Assembly: GCF_004792685.1 (NCBI RefSeq)
Contig: NZ_SRXT01000003.1
Coordinates: 310,001 to 374,000 of the forward strand
From: Sphingomonas gei
GTDB taxonomy: Bacteria > Pseudomonadota > Alphaproteobacteria > Sphingomonadales > Sphingomonadaceae
Direction of reading: 5' to 3'
DNA length: 64,000 nt
Below the pieces are notes generated by a model. The model was not told where the DNA came from, did no database searches, and saw nothing but the letters and a program-made list of their open reading frames with translations. The translations under genes were made by a program, and so were the position numbers. Shown here piece after piece: positions 40,965 through 50,059 of the stretch (its first letter is position 1; each line of letters starts with the position of its first letter).

Positions 40965-42014
40965 TTAGTGCAGCACGGCGCGCAAAGGCGTGGCGGCCTG
41001 GGCGACGAGCACCGCTTCGACGCGTTCGACGCTCTCGACCGGGGCGGCCAAAACAATGCTCAGTTCGGCCGGCTGGATGGCGCGGACGCTGGCAAGCAGG
41101 TTGTGCGGCTGGTCCGCATCGGGGAGCAGCGAGGTGGTGGCGGGGGCCGGCTGGCGGCGCTTGGTCGCCGGGCGGTCATATTCGGCCATCACCGCGAAGC
41201 GCGGATCGGCAGCGGCGATCTCGGCGAGCGTCTTGGCGGCGCGCTTGGTGATCTGGCGGACGCGCTCCTTGGTGACGCCGGTCTCGAGCGAGAGATCGTC
41301 GAGCGTCGACGCCTGGAACACGCGGCGGACGACGATGTCGCGGTCGCGGGCGAGCTTGGCTTCCAGCTTTTCGAGCTCGGCGGGATCGATACCGTAGGTG
41401 GCGGTGCGGAGCCGCGGGCCTTCGCGGCGCAGCGCGGCTTCCTCCCGCTTCGGACGGGGACGACGGCGCAGCGCCTCGATGCCGACTTTGCGGAGATGAT
41501 CGACATAGGCGTCGACCAGCGAGGCGATGGCGCCTTCCGAGAGATAGTCCGAAGCGGCGGCTTCGGTGCGGGCGAGTGCGTCCTCGTCGGCGATCAGCGT
41601 CTCGGGCGACATTTCCTCGCCATCGACCCCGACCGAAAGCGCGTTGAGCGACACGGTGGTCGCCTCGACCTTCTTCGCCGAGGGGCGCTGATCGGTCATC
41701 AGGCGAAAGCGGAGGCTCTGCAGCTCGCCGCGGATCTGCCAGTTCACGAACGTGGTGAACTGCGCCTTGGCAGGGTCATAGGCTTCGATCGCGCGGTGCA
41801 CGGCGATGGCGCAGCACTGCTCGGCATCGTCCCAATGGGCGACCAGGCCGTATTGGCGGATGAAATGGCGGATGCGCGGGGCGATCAGCTTGAGGATATG
41901 GGCGAAGGCACGGTCGACATACACGCGCTGGCGGTTGGTTCGATTGCCGTCGGCGGGCGTGTTCTCGATGACGGTGGCGACGGCGGCTTCGAGTGCGATC
42001 GTGATCTTCGACAT
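40965..42014 (-). CDS. Sigma-70-family RNA polymerase sigma factor (non-FliA) in the flagellar cluster
   Basis: A 349-residue protein with sigma region 2 (~40-110: DDAEQCCAIAVHRAIEAYDP, FTTFVNWQIRGELQSLRF) and region 4 (~240-280: STLDDLSLETGVTKERVRQITKRAAKTL), joined by a long divergent linker; region 3 is not evident and a ~65-residue tail follows. It is not like FliA/sigma-28 in layout, and no anti-sigma or response-regulator gene is adjacent. GGGGAAA precedes the ATG. Its position at the head of the flagellar cluster suggests it directs flagellar promoters, possibly the recurring TCCTATAAT boxes; this is inference. It might instead be a general stress-type sigma. Confidence 0.8.
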   Translation of the reverse strand: MSKITIALEAAVATVIENTPADGNRTNRQRVYVDRAFAHILKLIAPRIRHFIRQYGLVAHWDDAEQCCAIAVHRAIEAYDPAKAQFTTFVNWQIRGELQSLRFRLMTDQRPSAKKVEATTVSLNALSVGVDGEEMSPETLIADEDALARTEAAASDYLSEGAIASLVDAYVDHLRKVGIEALRRRPRPKREEAALRREGPRLRTATYGIDPAELEKLEAKLARDRDIVVRRVFQASTLDDLSLETGVTKERVRQITKRAAKTLAEIAAADPRFAVMAEYDRPATKRRQPAPATTSLLPDADQPHNLLASVRAIQPAELSIVLAAPVESVERVEAVLVAQAATPLRAVLH

Positions 42015-42107
42015 TTCTGTTTCCCCTGCTTCGCGAGCCGCCGTGAGGCCGCCCTTTCGACAGGGACACTGATGCCAGTTAATCCTTTAACGGATGTAAA
42101 CCGATCC

Positions 42108-42113
42108 TATATG
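42108..42113 (-). promoter_or_regulatory. Candidate -10 (CATATA) before the sigma gene
   Basis: On the minus strand the run CGTATTTCTACATATAGG resembles CGTATTTCTCCTATAATATAGG at 40910-40930. It is 94 bp before the sigma start. Confidence 0.3.
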
Positions 42114-42228
42114 TAGAAATACGCAGTGGGGATCGTCCGTAGGTCGAGGGGAACTCCCGAAAATCTGCGACCTACAATGGTTTACGGCCTGATAACCGCG
42201 CCATTTTCGAGTGGTAAACGGTGATTTC

Positions 42229-42237
42229 GTTATAGGA
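42229..42237 (-). promoter_or_regulatory. TCCTATAAC box upstream of the sigma gene
   Basis: Minus strand TCCTATAAC just after the lytic-transglycosylase stop, 215 bp before the sigma gene. It differs in one base from the consensus box. The 42015-42243 interval has no gene. Confidence 0.4.
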
Positions 42238-42243
42238 AGAATT

Positions 42244-43290
42244 TTACGCCGCGAATGTTTCGGGGCGAATTCTTCGATCGATGAAGCCCAGCAGCCACTG
42301 GCGATGGGCCTGCGTGGCGTTGCCCGCACTCGCGATGCGCTGGTCTGCGGCGGACGAACCGATCTGGGCCGAAAGCAGCATCCGGGCGCGTCCGGCATCA
42401 ATCCCGCCGCTCAGGAACTTCTTCGCGTCCCCCAGCCCGAGATGGTGGCCGAGATAGGCGGCCTTGGCGAGCGTCTCGGCATCGGTGCGGACGCGCACGC
42501 CGCCTTGTTCGAGCCGGTCGAGATTGGTCTTGGCGAGATCGGCGACGCCGAGGATCGAGGCGCTGGGATCATAGCGCAGCGCAAGCAGTTCGGCGCGATT
42601 GCCGGTCTGCAGGCGGCCGCGGCCGTCGAGCCAGCCGCGATCGGCGGCATAGCCGTTGAGCCAGGTGCCCTGGGTCTGGGCGAGTTCCTGCCACGTGCCG
42701 CTGAGGAACTGGCCGAGGCCGGCGGCGCTCGATCGCGGATTGCGCGAATGGGTGTTCCAGCTGCCGTCGCCGGTCTTGGCGGCTTCGGCATCGACGATCG
42801 CGGCGAGCGCGGTGGCCGGGATGCCGGTGCGCGCCTCCGCAGTGGCGAAGGTGGCGGCATAGCGCGCATTGGCGCCGAGCTGGAGCGTGCCGCTGCCCGC
42901 GGCGCCATCACCGGTCGACAATCGCACGGGCGTGTAAGCCGTGTGCGATTCCTCGGGATCGATCGTTCCGGCGCCAGTAGTGCCCGCACCGACCTTGACG
43001 GCGGGGCTGGCGACGCTCGCAACGGCCGGCTGGTGACAATTGCACGCGCAGTGGCAGGCGCATGCGGCCGGCGCGCCGGAAATGCCCTCGCGCCCGCCGA
43101 GCAGGCCGAGCAGCGAGTCCATGTTCATGTTGTTGCCGCCGAAGGGCGAATTGTCGCGGGCGTCCTTATTGTCGCCATCGCCGAGCGCGGCCCGCCACAG
43201 CCGGCTCGACAGCTGCGACTGCGCCTCCGCATAGATCACTTCCGCGCGCTTGGCGGGCGGGAGCGCGGCGAGTTGCGCCGGATTGATCAT
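42244..43290 (-). CDS. Flagellar peptidoglycan lytic transglycosylase with Cys/His cluster
   Basis: About 348 residues. The C-terminal half carries an SLT-type transglycosylase fold: Glu in AIVDAEAAKTGDG, then SSAAGLGQFLSGTWQEL, the expected GLxQFxxGTW pattern. Coupled by ATGA to fliJ, it would open the cell wall for the flagellar rod, replacing the muramidase part of FlgJ. An unusual CACHCACNCH run lies at ~residue 80-90, followed by a Thr/Pro-rich linker. No signal peptide is visible, as expected for a protein secreted through the flagellar system. The start ATG at 43290 is fixed by the overlap. Which residues bind metal, if any, is unknown. Confidence 0.78.
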   Translation of the reverse strand: MINPAQLAALPPAKRAEVIYAEAQSQLSSRLWRAALGDGDNKDARDNSPFGGNNMNMDSLLGLLGGREGISGAPAACACHCACNCHQPAVASVASPAVKVGAGTTGAGTIDPEESHTAYTPVRLSTGDGAAGSGTLQLGANARYAATFATAEARTGIPATALAAIVDAEAAKTGDGSWNTHSRNPRSSAAGLGQFLSGTWQELAQTQGTWLNGYAADRGWLDGRGRLQTGNRAELLALRYDPSASILGVADLAKTNLDRLEQGGVRVRTDAETLAKAAYLGHHLGLGDAKKFLSGGIDAGRARMLLSAQIGSSAADQRIASAGNATQAHRQWLLGFIDRRIRPETFAA

Positions 43291-43712
43291 GCCGGCCGCC
43301 GGACGGCGGCGCGGGCGCGCAGGAAGCGCGCCGCGGCGATATCGTCGCCCGCGCTCTGTTCGGCGAGGGCGATGGTGCGTTCCGCGTCCTCTTCGTAGCG
43401 CTCGGCAGCGCCTTCGATCGCGCGCATCGTGCCATAGGCCTCGACGGCCTTGTCGCGCAGCCGGACCAGCCGGGCCTGGGCGAGGTAGGCGGCTTCGTCG
43501 AGACGCGCGCGTTCGGCTTTCATCCGCGCAGTCCAGGCGTCGCTGGCGAAGGGCAAAGCGGAGGCGAGCGCGCGCTCCTGACGCAGCGTCGCGTCGTGCG
43601 CACGGGTCTGGCTCTCGAGCGTCGTGATCCGCTCGACTTCGACGCTGATCGATACCTTGACGGCATCGACTTCGCGGCGGTGGACGCGCAGCGCGGTGTC
43701 GAACGGAGTCAT
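43287..43712 (-). CDS. fliJ: Flagellar export chaperone FliJ
   Basis: A 141-residue, almost fully helical, charged protein, length and composition typical of FliJ (MTPFDTALRVHRREVDAVK at the start, long heptad-like Glu/Arg/Ala helices). It sits directly after fliI with an ATGA overlap, the classic order. FliJ bridges the FliI ATPase ring and FlhA and escorts export chaperones. FliJ sequences diverge strongly, so the call rests on size, coiled-coil character and location. Confidence 0.8.
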   Translation of the reverse strand: MTPFDTALRVHRREVDAVKVSISVEVERITTLESQTRAHDATLRQERALASALPFASDAWTARMKAERARLDEAAYLAQARLVRLRDKAVEAYGTMRAIEGAAERYEEDAERTIALAEQSAGDDIAAARFLRARAAVRRPA

Positions 43713-45064
43713 GCGGCCATTCCGAGCGGCTCGACGGCAAAGGCCTCGCTGCCGACGATTTCCGCCAGCGCGGCGAAGGCGGCATCGGCATTGCCGCGCT
43801 CGTTCTTGCCCTGATTGATCAGCGCCTCAATCTGCGGAGCGAGTGCGACGGCGCGGTCGACTTCCTCGGACGAGCCGGCCTTGTAGGCGCCGAGGCGGAC
43901 CATCTCTTCCATGTCGGCATAGGTCGACAGCAATTTGCGTGCGGCGATGCGCGTCGCATTCTGCTCATCGTTCATGCAATGGGGGAGAGTACGCGACACC
44001 GATTTGAGCACGTCGATCGCCGGATAGCGGCCGCGCTCGGCGATCGCGCGGCGCATCACGACGTGGCCGTCGAGGATGCCGCGCACCGCGTCGGCGATCG
44101 GCTCATTATGGTCGTCGCCGTCGACGAGAACGGTGAACAGGCCGGTGATCATGCCCTTGCCCGGCTCGCCGGGGCCGGCGCGCTCGAGCAGACGGGGCAG
44201 TTCGGCGAAAACGGTGGGGGTGTAGCCCTTGGTCGCGGGCGGCTCGCCCGAGGCCAAGCCGATCTCGCGCTGCGCCATTGCGAAACGCGTGACCGAATCC
44301 ATCAGGCAGAGGACGTTGAGGCCCTGATCGCGGAAATGCTCGGCGATGGCGAGGGTGGTCCATGCGGCCTGGCGGCGCATGAGAGCAGGCTCGTCCGAGG
44401 TGGCGACGACGACGACCGAGCGGGCCATGCCTTCGGGGCCGAGATCGTCTTCGATGAATTCCTGAACCTCACGGCCGCGCTCGCCGATCAGGCCAATGAC
44501 CGCGACGTCGCACTGCGTCCAGCGCGCGAGCATCGACAGCAAGACCGACTTGCCGACGCCAGATCCCGCGAACAGCCCGAGCCGCTGGCCGACGCAGAGC
44601 GGCGCGAACATGTCGAGCGTGCGAACGCCGGTCTCGATGCGCTGGCCGACGCGCGCACGGTTGGAGGCAGCGGGAGGCGAGGCCTTGATCGGCTGGGGGT
44701 CGGCGCCATTGGGAAGCGTGCCCTGGCCGTCGACCGGACGGCCGAGGCCATCGATCATGCGGCCGAGCCATGCGGCGGACGGGCGGATGCTGAACTGACC
44801 GGCGGCGAGCTCGGCGCGCGAGCCGAGACCGACGCCTTGCGGGTCGACGAAGGGGAGGCAGAGCGCGACGTTGCGATCTAGCGCAGTGACTTCGGCTTCG
44901 ACCTTGCCGTTGGAACCCTGGATTTCGACGCGGCTGCCGATCTGCGCGACGCCGGCGAGCCCCTCCACTTCGATCAGCGCGCCGCGAACCGCGACCACGC
45001 TGCCGAAGCGGCGATCGGGCACCATCGTGCGGATCGCGCGGGCGGCGCTGGCGAGAGTCTGCAC
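43709..45064 (-). CDS. fliI: Flagellum-specific ATP synthase/export ATPase FliI
   Basis: A 451-residue F1-beta-like ATPase. Walker A GLFAGSGVGKSVL lies near residue 165, Walker B in LNVLCLMDSVTRFAMAQREI, and the FliI-specific SGEPPATKGYTPTVFAELPRLLERAG follows. It energises export of rod, hook and filament subunits. GTG at 45064 starts the frame 12 bp after flbT; its stop overlaps fliJ. A shorter start at the internal Met (TMVPDRR) is possible. Confidence 0.95.
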   Translation of the reverse strand: MQTLASAARAIRTMVPDRRFGSVVAVRGALIEVEGLAGVAQIGSRVEIQGSNGKVEAEVTALDRNVALCLPFVDPQGVGLGSRAELAAGQFSIRPSAAWLGRMIDGLGRPVDGQGTLPNGADPQPIKASPPAASNRARVGQRIETGVRTLDMFAPLCVGQRLGLFAGSGVGKSVLLSMLARWTQCDVAVIGLIGERGREVQEFIEDDLGPEGMARSVVVVATSDEPALMRRQAAWTTLAIAEHFRDQGLNVLCLMDSVTRFAMAQREIGLASGEPPATKGYTPTVFAELPRLLERAGPGEPGKGMITGLFTVLVDGDDHNEPIADAVRGILDGHVVMRRAIAERGRYPAIDVLKSVSRTLPHCMNDEQNATRIAARKLLSTYADMEEMVRLGAYKAGSSEEVDRAVALAPQIEALINQGKNERGNADAAFAALAEIVGSEAFAVEPLGMAA

Positions 45065-45076
45065 CGGCGGCGGTCC

Positions 45077-45469
45077 TTACGCGGCCTGGGCTTCGGTCGC
45101 GACATTCTCGAAGCCGATCAGTTCGCGCGCGGCCGAGAGCGCCTTGTAATAGTCGCCCTGCGCCATGTCGTGGGCGAAGGCGATGCACGCAGTGCGCGCC
45201 TCGGGAGCAGTAAGCGTGGCGACCAGAGCGCCGATCAGCGCCACGACATTGTCCTGGTGCTGGCTGCGATTGGCCGGATCGATATATGCGAGCATCGCAG
45301 CGAAATAGAGCTGGCGGGCCGGCGTGGTGGCTTCCTCGGGCTGCATGACTTCGCGGCCGCGCAGGATCGAAACCTGGTTCTCGACCACGATCTGCGTACG
45401 GCCCACAGCGCGCAGGACGGCACCGTTGACGATCACCTTCTCGCCGTCGCGAAGCGTAATGCGGAGCAT
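45077..45469 (-). CDS. flbT: Flagellin mRNA regulator FlbT
   Basis: A 130-residue protein beginning MLRITLRDGEKVIVNGAVL and continuing VENQVSILRGREVMQPEEATTPARQLYFAAMLAYID, the hallmark of FlbT. In Caulobacter FlbT binds the flagellin 5'-UTR and destabilises it until hook assembly is done; FlaF is its usual partner, but no flaF gene is seen in this window. It heads the block flbT-fliI-fliJ-transglycosylase, with a TCCTATAAT box 31 bp upstream. A longer open frame to 45541 has no support. Confidence 0.92.
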   Translation of the reverse strand: MLRITLRDGEKVIVNGAVLRAVGRTQIVVENQVSILRGREVMQPEEATTPARQLYFAAMLAYIDPANRSQHQDNVVALIGALVATLTAPEARTACIAFAHDMAQGDYYKALSAARELIGFENVATEAQAA

Positions 45470-45499
45470 GGGGACAAACCTTTCGTGTGCGTTTCCTCC

Positions 45500-45508
45500 A
45501 TTATAGGA
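45500..45508 (-). promoter_or_regulatory. TCCTATAAT box before flbT
   Basis: Exact minus-strand TCCTATAAT, 30 bp before the flbT ATG. No convincing -35 hexamer is seen 17 bp upstream. Confidence 0.5.
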
Positions 45509-45574
45509 TCGATGCGGCGGACAGGTTTTTTTGCTAGGCAAATTTTGCCGGGCATTTGGTTCGGTCTGCGGTCC

Positions 45575-45583
45575 TCCTAGAAT
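45575..45583 (+). promoter_or_regulatory. TCCTAGAAT box before flgE
   Basis: Plus-strand TCCTAGAAT, one mismatch to the flagellar box, 50 bp before the flgE start. It is divergent from the flbT box. Confidence 0.4.
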
Positions 45584-45633
45584 ACACCTGTGGCCTGCGC
45601 GATCTATCCGCGGGCGTCGTCAGGAGTAATGAC

Positions 45634-46941
45634 TTGAGCCTCTATTCCGCTCTCTATGCCGGCGTGTCCGGTCTCAGCGCTCAAGCGAGCGCAATGGCGA
45701 CCGTCGCCGACAACATCACCAACATCAACACCGTCGGGTACAAGGGCGTCGAAGCCCAGTTCCGCACCATGGTCACCGACGGCCGCGCCAAGAGCAACTA
45801 TTCGGCGGGCGGCGTCGCCGCGGCGCCGATGTCGATGGTTTCGAAGCAGGGTCTGCTCCAGGCTTCGGGCAGCAGCACCGATCTCGCGATCGACGGCGGC
45901 GGCTTCTTCGTGACGCGCGCCAGTTCGGACTCGAGCGGCGACGTCGCCTATACCCGCGCCGGCGCATTCCGTCCCGACGAGGAAGGCTTCCTCCGCAATC
46001 CCGCCGGCCTCTATCTCTATGGCTGGCCCCTCGACGCCACCGGCGAATATACCAACACCGGCAGCATCGAAGCGCTCGAGCCGGTGCGCGTGAGCGACCT
46101 GGTCGGCACCGCTTCGCCGACCACGCGCATCCAGGCGCGCATGAACCTGCAGTCGACCACCGCGACCTACACGGGTCCTCCTGCTTATACCGCCGGTGGC
46201 ATGGCCTCAGGCACCGTCACGCCGCAATTCTCCCGCTCGTTCGACGTGTCGGACGCGCAGGGCGGCACGCACCGCGTGACGATGGGCTTCATCAAGACCG
46301 GTCCGAACACCTGGCAGAGCGAAGTCTATGCGAATCCGGCCAGCGACGTCACCGCCACCAATGGCATGCTCGCCAGCGGCACGATCAAGTTCAACGGCGA
46401 CGGCAGCCTCGACCGGACCGGTTCGACCGCAGCCTTGTTCAATCCACTCAACGTCACCTGGACCAACGCTGCCGGTTCGGTTCCGATCACGCTGGCGATC
46501 GGCAGCGACGACGGCATCGACGGCCTCACCCAGTCCGGCTCCGAGAGCTCGCTGATCTCGTCGAACGTCGATGGCGGCATGCTCGGCAACCTCTCGTCGG
46601 TCGAGATCGACAAGAAAGGCGTGGTCAATGCGATCTTCTCCGACGGCTCGAGCCGTTCGGTGTTCCAGCTGCCGATCGCGACCTTCCAGAACCCGGACGG
46701 CCTCACCCGTCTGTCGGGCAACGCCTATACGATCAGCCGCGCCTCGGGCGGGATGACGCTCAATGCGCCAGGCCAGCTCGGCGCCGGCAGCATCGCTTCC
46801 AACTCGCTGGAGGCCTCGACCGTCGATCTGGCGGGCGAGTTCACCAACATGATCCGCTTCCAGCGCGCCTACAGCGCGTCGTCGAAGATCATCACCACGG
46901 TGGACGACATGCTGCGCGAAGTGAGCGACCTGAAGCGTTAA
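45634..46941 (+). CDS. flgE: Flagellar hook protein FlgE
   Basis: About 435 residues. The N-terminus SLYSALYAGVSGLSAQASAMATVADNITNINTVGYK holds the rod/hook signature and the C-terminus EASTVDLAGEFTNMIRFQRAYSASSKIITTVDDMLREV is the matching helix, together forming the coiled coil of the hook tube. It is larger than minimal FlgE but within range. TTG at 45634 is taken as start: AGGAG lies seven bases before it and no ATG fits. It opens the block flgE-flgK-flgL. Confidence 0.93.
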   Translation: MSLYSALYAGVSGLSAQASAMATVADNITNINTVGYKGVEAQFRTMVTDGRAKSNYSAGGVAAAPMSMVSKQGLLQASGSSTDLAIDGGGFFVTRASSDSSGDVAYTRAGAFRPDEEGFLRNPAGLYLYGWPLDATGEYTNTGSIEALEPVRVSDLVGTASPTTRIQARMNLQSTTATYTGPPAYTAGGMASGTVTPQFSRSFDVSDAQGGTHRVTMGFIKTGPNTWQSEVYANPASDVTATNGMLASGTIKFNGDGSLDRTGSTAALFNPLNVTWTNAAGSVPITLAIGSDDGIDGLTQSGSESSLISSNVDGGMLGNLSSVEIDKKGVVNAIFSDGSSRSVFQLPIATFQNPDGLTRLSGNAYTISRASGGMTLNAPGQLGAGSIASNSLEASTVDLAGEFTNMIRFQRAYSASSKIITTVDDMLREVSDLKR

Positions 46942-46966
46942 TCCTCCAATATCCGAGACCTAAGCG

Positions 46967-49066
46967 ATGTCGCTCAATCACATCCTCGGATCCGCGGTTT
47001 CCGGCCTGGCTGCAGCCCAGGCCGGACTCCGCTCGGTTTCCAACAACATCGCCAATGTCGGCGTGGCGGGGTATGCGCGCGAGCGCGTCAACCTCAGCAC
47101 CGGCGTGGTCTCGGGCCAGGTGGCCGGCGTCGTGGTGGGCGAGCCCAGCCGTGTCGCCGACCGCTTCCTCGAAGCCAATGTCTATCGCCGTGCGGGCGAT
47201 TATGGTCGCGCGGACGTCACCTCGGGCTATCTCGACCGGCTCCAGTCGCTGCTCGGCCAGCCCGGCGCGGCTTCGGGCCTGCCGGCACGGCTCGACGCGG
47301 TAAGCTCGGCGGCAGTCGCGATGACCGGCTCGCAATCGTCGGCGCAGACCGTCGCGGTGTTCACGTCCGACGTGCAGGACGCGATCGATTCGATGCAACA
47401 GCTTCAGTCCGATGTCAGCGGGCTGCGAGGTGACGTGGAATCCGAGGTCGGCTATTCGGTCGACAAGATCAACGGCCTGCTCAAGCGCATCCACGATCTC
47501 AACATCAGCGTCGCCTCGGCGACGGGCCAGGGCAAGAATGTCGGCGGCGCCGCCGATCAGCGGATGACCGCGATCGAGGAACTGAGCGGGCTGATCGCAG
47601 TCAATGTCCGCGACCAGCCCGACGGCCGCGTCACGATCGAGACCGCCAATGGCGGCGTGCTGCTCGACAAGCGGCTGCGCCAGCTGTCCTATCCCAATGG
47701 CGGCGGAGGCGGCGCTTCGCAAGCCACGTATCCGACGATCGAGATCCGCTTCGCCGAAGACAGCGGCGCGATGGGTGCAGCGACGGGCGAAAAGCTCGAT
47801 TCCGCGGCTGTCGGCGGCAAGCTGGGCGGGCTGCTCGACCTGCGCGATCGCGCGCTGCCCGCGTTCAGCGAGCAGATGGGCGTCCTGTTCTCGGGGCTTT
47901 CCGAGGCGCTCAATTCGGTTTCAAATGCCGGCAGCACGGTGCCGCCGCCGGTCAGCCTCGACGGCCGCCAGACCGGGCTCGTCGGCAGCGACCGGCTCGG
48001 CTTCACCGGCGCCGCGACCTTCGCGGTGACCAAGGCCGACGGCACGCTCGTCGCCAAGACCAGCATCGACTTCGGGGCATTGCCCGCCGGCGCGACGATC
48101 GACGACATGGTGTCGGCGATCAACGCCGGGCTGGGCGGATCGGGGACGGCGACCTTCACCGACGGCAAATTGAGCATCAAGGCCAACGGCGCCGGCAACG
48201 GCGTGGTCGTCGCGCAGAGCGAAGCCAATCCGAGCGCGCGCGCCGGCGTGGGCGTCTCGCAATATTTCGGACTCAATGACATCGTTCGCAGCGAGTCGAG
48301 TTCGCTGGTCCCCTCGGGGCTCGTTGCCGGCGACGCGCACGGCTTTGCGACGGGCGAGACCGCGCAAATCGTGCTGCGCGACGCCACGGGCCGCTCGCTG
48401 ACCAGCTACACGCTCAGCCCGAGTTCGGGCGGCACCGTCGGCGACCTGGTGACCGAGCTCAATGCCAGCCCGCTGGGCGATTTCGGCGATTTCAGCCTCG
48501 ACGATCGCGGCCGGATGCGGTTCGAGCCAGCCGGCGCGCTTTCGGGGGCGACGCTGTCGATCCCGTCGGACTCGACCGACCGATTCGGCACCGGGCGCGG
48601 CTTCGGCGCGATGCTCGGCCTGACCGGCGCATCGAGCGGGCTCGAAAATGCGCAGGTGCGCCCCGAAGTGCTCGCCACCCCGGCCAAGCTGCCGCTCGCG
48701 CGCTTTCAGGAAAACGCTGCGGTGGGCGCCAAGGCGCTCGGCGCAGGCGACACCCGCGGCGCGACTGCGTTCGTGGAAAAGCTGGGCAGCGCGATCGACC
48801 TCGGCAAGGACGGCAAGACCACGATCGAGCGCTTTTCGAGCCTGTTGCTCGGCCGCGCCGGGCTGGAGGCGAGCCGGGCGGAGGGCGATCTGCTCGATGC
48901 AGCGGCGCGGCGTGACGACGCAGTCAACCGCCGCGACAGCTTCTCTGGCGTCAATATCGACGAGGAACTCTCGCAGATGGTGATCCTGCAGAACAGCTAT
49001 TCGGCCGCGGCGCGCGTGATCTCCACCGCATCGGAAATGTACGACACCCTGCTCAACATGGTCTGA
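46967..49066 (+). CDS. flgK: Hook-associated protein 1, FlgK (long form)
   Basis: A 699-residue protein with the FlgK N-terminus MSLNHILGSAVSGLAAAQAGLRSVSNNIANVGVAGYARERV and C-terminus ELSQMVILQNSYSAAARVISTASEMYDTLLNMV. The usual length is about 450-650; the extra sequence lies in the middle, an Ala/Gly/Asp-rich region with repeated beta-strand-like units (~330-560: VSLDGRQTG, TFTDGKLSIKANGAGN), probably added surface domains. It joins hook to filament with FlgL. It starts 25 bp after flgE. Confidence 0.92.
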   Translation: MSLNHILGSAVSGLAAAQAGLRSVSNNIANVGVAGYARERVNLSTGVVSGQVAGVVVGEPSRVADRFLEANVYRRAGDYGRADVTSGYLDRLQSLLGQPGAASGLPARLDAVSSAAVAMTGSQSSAQTVAVFTSDVQDAIDSMQQLQSDVSGLRGDVESEVGYSVDKINGLLKRIHDLNISVASATGQGKNVGGAADQRMTAIEELSGLIAVNVRDQPDGRVTIETANGGVLLDKRLRQLSYPNGGGGGASQATYPTIEIRFAEDSGAMGAATGEKLDSAAVGGKLGGLLDLRDRALPAFSEQMGVLFSGLSEALNSVSNAGSTVPPPVSLDGRQTGLVGSDRLGFTGAATFAVTKADGTLVAKTSIDFGALPAGATIDDMVSAINAGLGGSGTATFTDGKLSIKANGAGNGVVVAQSEANPSARAGVGVSQYFGLNDIVRSESSSLVPSGLVAGDAHGFATGETAQIVLRDATGRSLTSYTLSPSSGGTVGDLVTELNASPLGDFGDFSLDDRGRMRFEPAGALSGATLSIPSDSTDRFGTGRGFGAMLGLTGASSGLENAQVRPEVLATPAKLPLARFQENAAVGAKALGAGDTRGATAFVEKLGSAIDLGKDGKTTIERFSSLLLGRAGLEASRAEGDLLDAAARRDDAVNRRDSFSGVNIDEELSQMVILQNSYSAAARVISTASEMYDTLLNMV

Positions 49067-49077
49067 TCGGAACGACA

Positions 49078-49986
49078 ATGACACGCGTAGCCACCATCCC
49101 GCTCCAGCGCAGCATGGCGGGCGCTATCCAGCGTTCGCAGGAAGCGCTTGCCATCACCCAGCAGCGCCTCGCGTCCGGCAAGAAGGCGGCGGACTTTGCC
49201 GATCTCGGCACCGAGACCGTGCGCAATCTCTCGGCGCACAGTCTGCTGGCGCGGCAGGATGCGCAGTCGACCGTGTCCAAACGCGTCGGCACGACGCTGT
49301 CGATTTATCAGGGCCATCTCGAGGGCATCGATAAGGCAGTCGGCGACCTCAAGAACGACATCCTCAACGCCGTCGGCACCGGCGATGCCGCCGGCCTGCA
49401 GGAAGCCATCGAAACTGCGTTCAGCCAGTATCGCACGTCGCTCAACGCCAACGAGGGCGGCGCCCCGATGTTCGCCGGCTCGCAGACCGACGGCACGCCG
49501 TTCACCCCCGATACGCTCGCCCAAGTCGCCACGACCAGCGCGGCCGACGCATTCAAGGACGACGGGGTTCGCTCCAGCGCGCGCGTCGCCGACGGAGTCG
49601 ACGTGGTCTATGGCATCACCGCGAGCGCCGTGGGCAAGGATCTGTATGCGGCGTTCAAGACGCTTGCCCAGGCCGGGACGATCGGCTCCAAGCCGACCAG
49701 CGCCCAGCTCGACGCGCTCAAGCAGGCTGTGGGACAGCTCGGCACCGGCATCGACAGCCTTCGTGCAGTGAACGCCGATAACGGCCGCAAGCAGAACCAG
49801 GTCGAGACGCTGGCCACGCGCGGCGAGCAGCGCGGCCTGCTGCTGGAAGGCGTGATCGAGACCAATGAGGACGCCGATCTCGGCCAGGTTGCGCTCGACC
49901 TTGCGCAGCAGAAGACGATGCTGCAGGCCAGCTATTCGGTGTTCGCGCAGCTGTCCGATTTGAGCCTGGTCAATTATATCCGCTGA
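49078..49986 (+). CDS. flgL: Hook-associated protein 3, FlgL
   Basis: A 302-residue flagellin-like protein: N-terminal helix (RSMAGAIQRSQEALAITQQRLASGKKAADFADLG) and C-terminal helix (VALDLAQQKTMLQASYSVFAQLSDLSLVNYI) with an ordinary-sized middle. It forms the second junction ring between FlgK and the filament. It starts 11 bp after flgK and ends the block; a stem-loop follows before the convergent TPR gene. Confidence 0.9.
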   Translation: MTRVATIPLQRSMAGAIQRSQEALAITQQRLASGKKAADFADLGTETVRNLSAHSLLARQDAQSTVSKRVGTTLSIYQGHLEGIDKAVGDLKNDILNAVGTGDAAGLQEAIETAFSQYRTSLNANEGGAPMFAGSQTDGTPFTPDTLAQVATTSAADAFKDDGVRSSARVADGVDVVYGITASAVGKDLYAAFKTLAQAGTIGSKPTSAQLDALKQAVGQLGTGIDSLRAVNADNGRKQNQVETLATRGEQRGLLLEGVIETNEDADLGQVALDLAQQKTMLQASYSVFAQLSDLSLVNYIR

Positions 49987-50011
49987 CACGGTTCCCGGTC
50001 GAGAGATATAG

Positions 50012-50042
50012 AGGGGCTGCCGCGCAAGTGGTGGCCCCTTTT
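50012..50042. terminator. Stem-loop between flgL and the TPR gene
   Basis: GGGGCTGCC faces GGTGGCCCC with two mismatches, followed by TTTT on the plus strand. Weak but well placed 26 bp after flgL. Confidence 0.5.
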
Positions 50043-50059
50043 CCCGTTGATGATATCTT

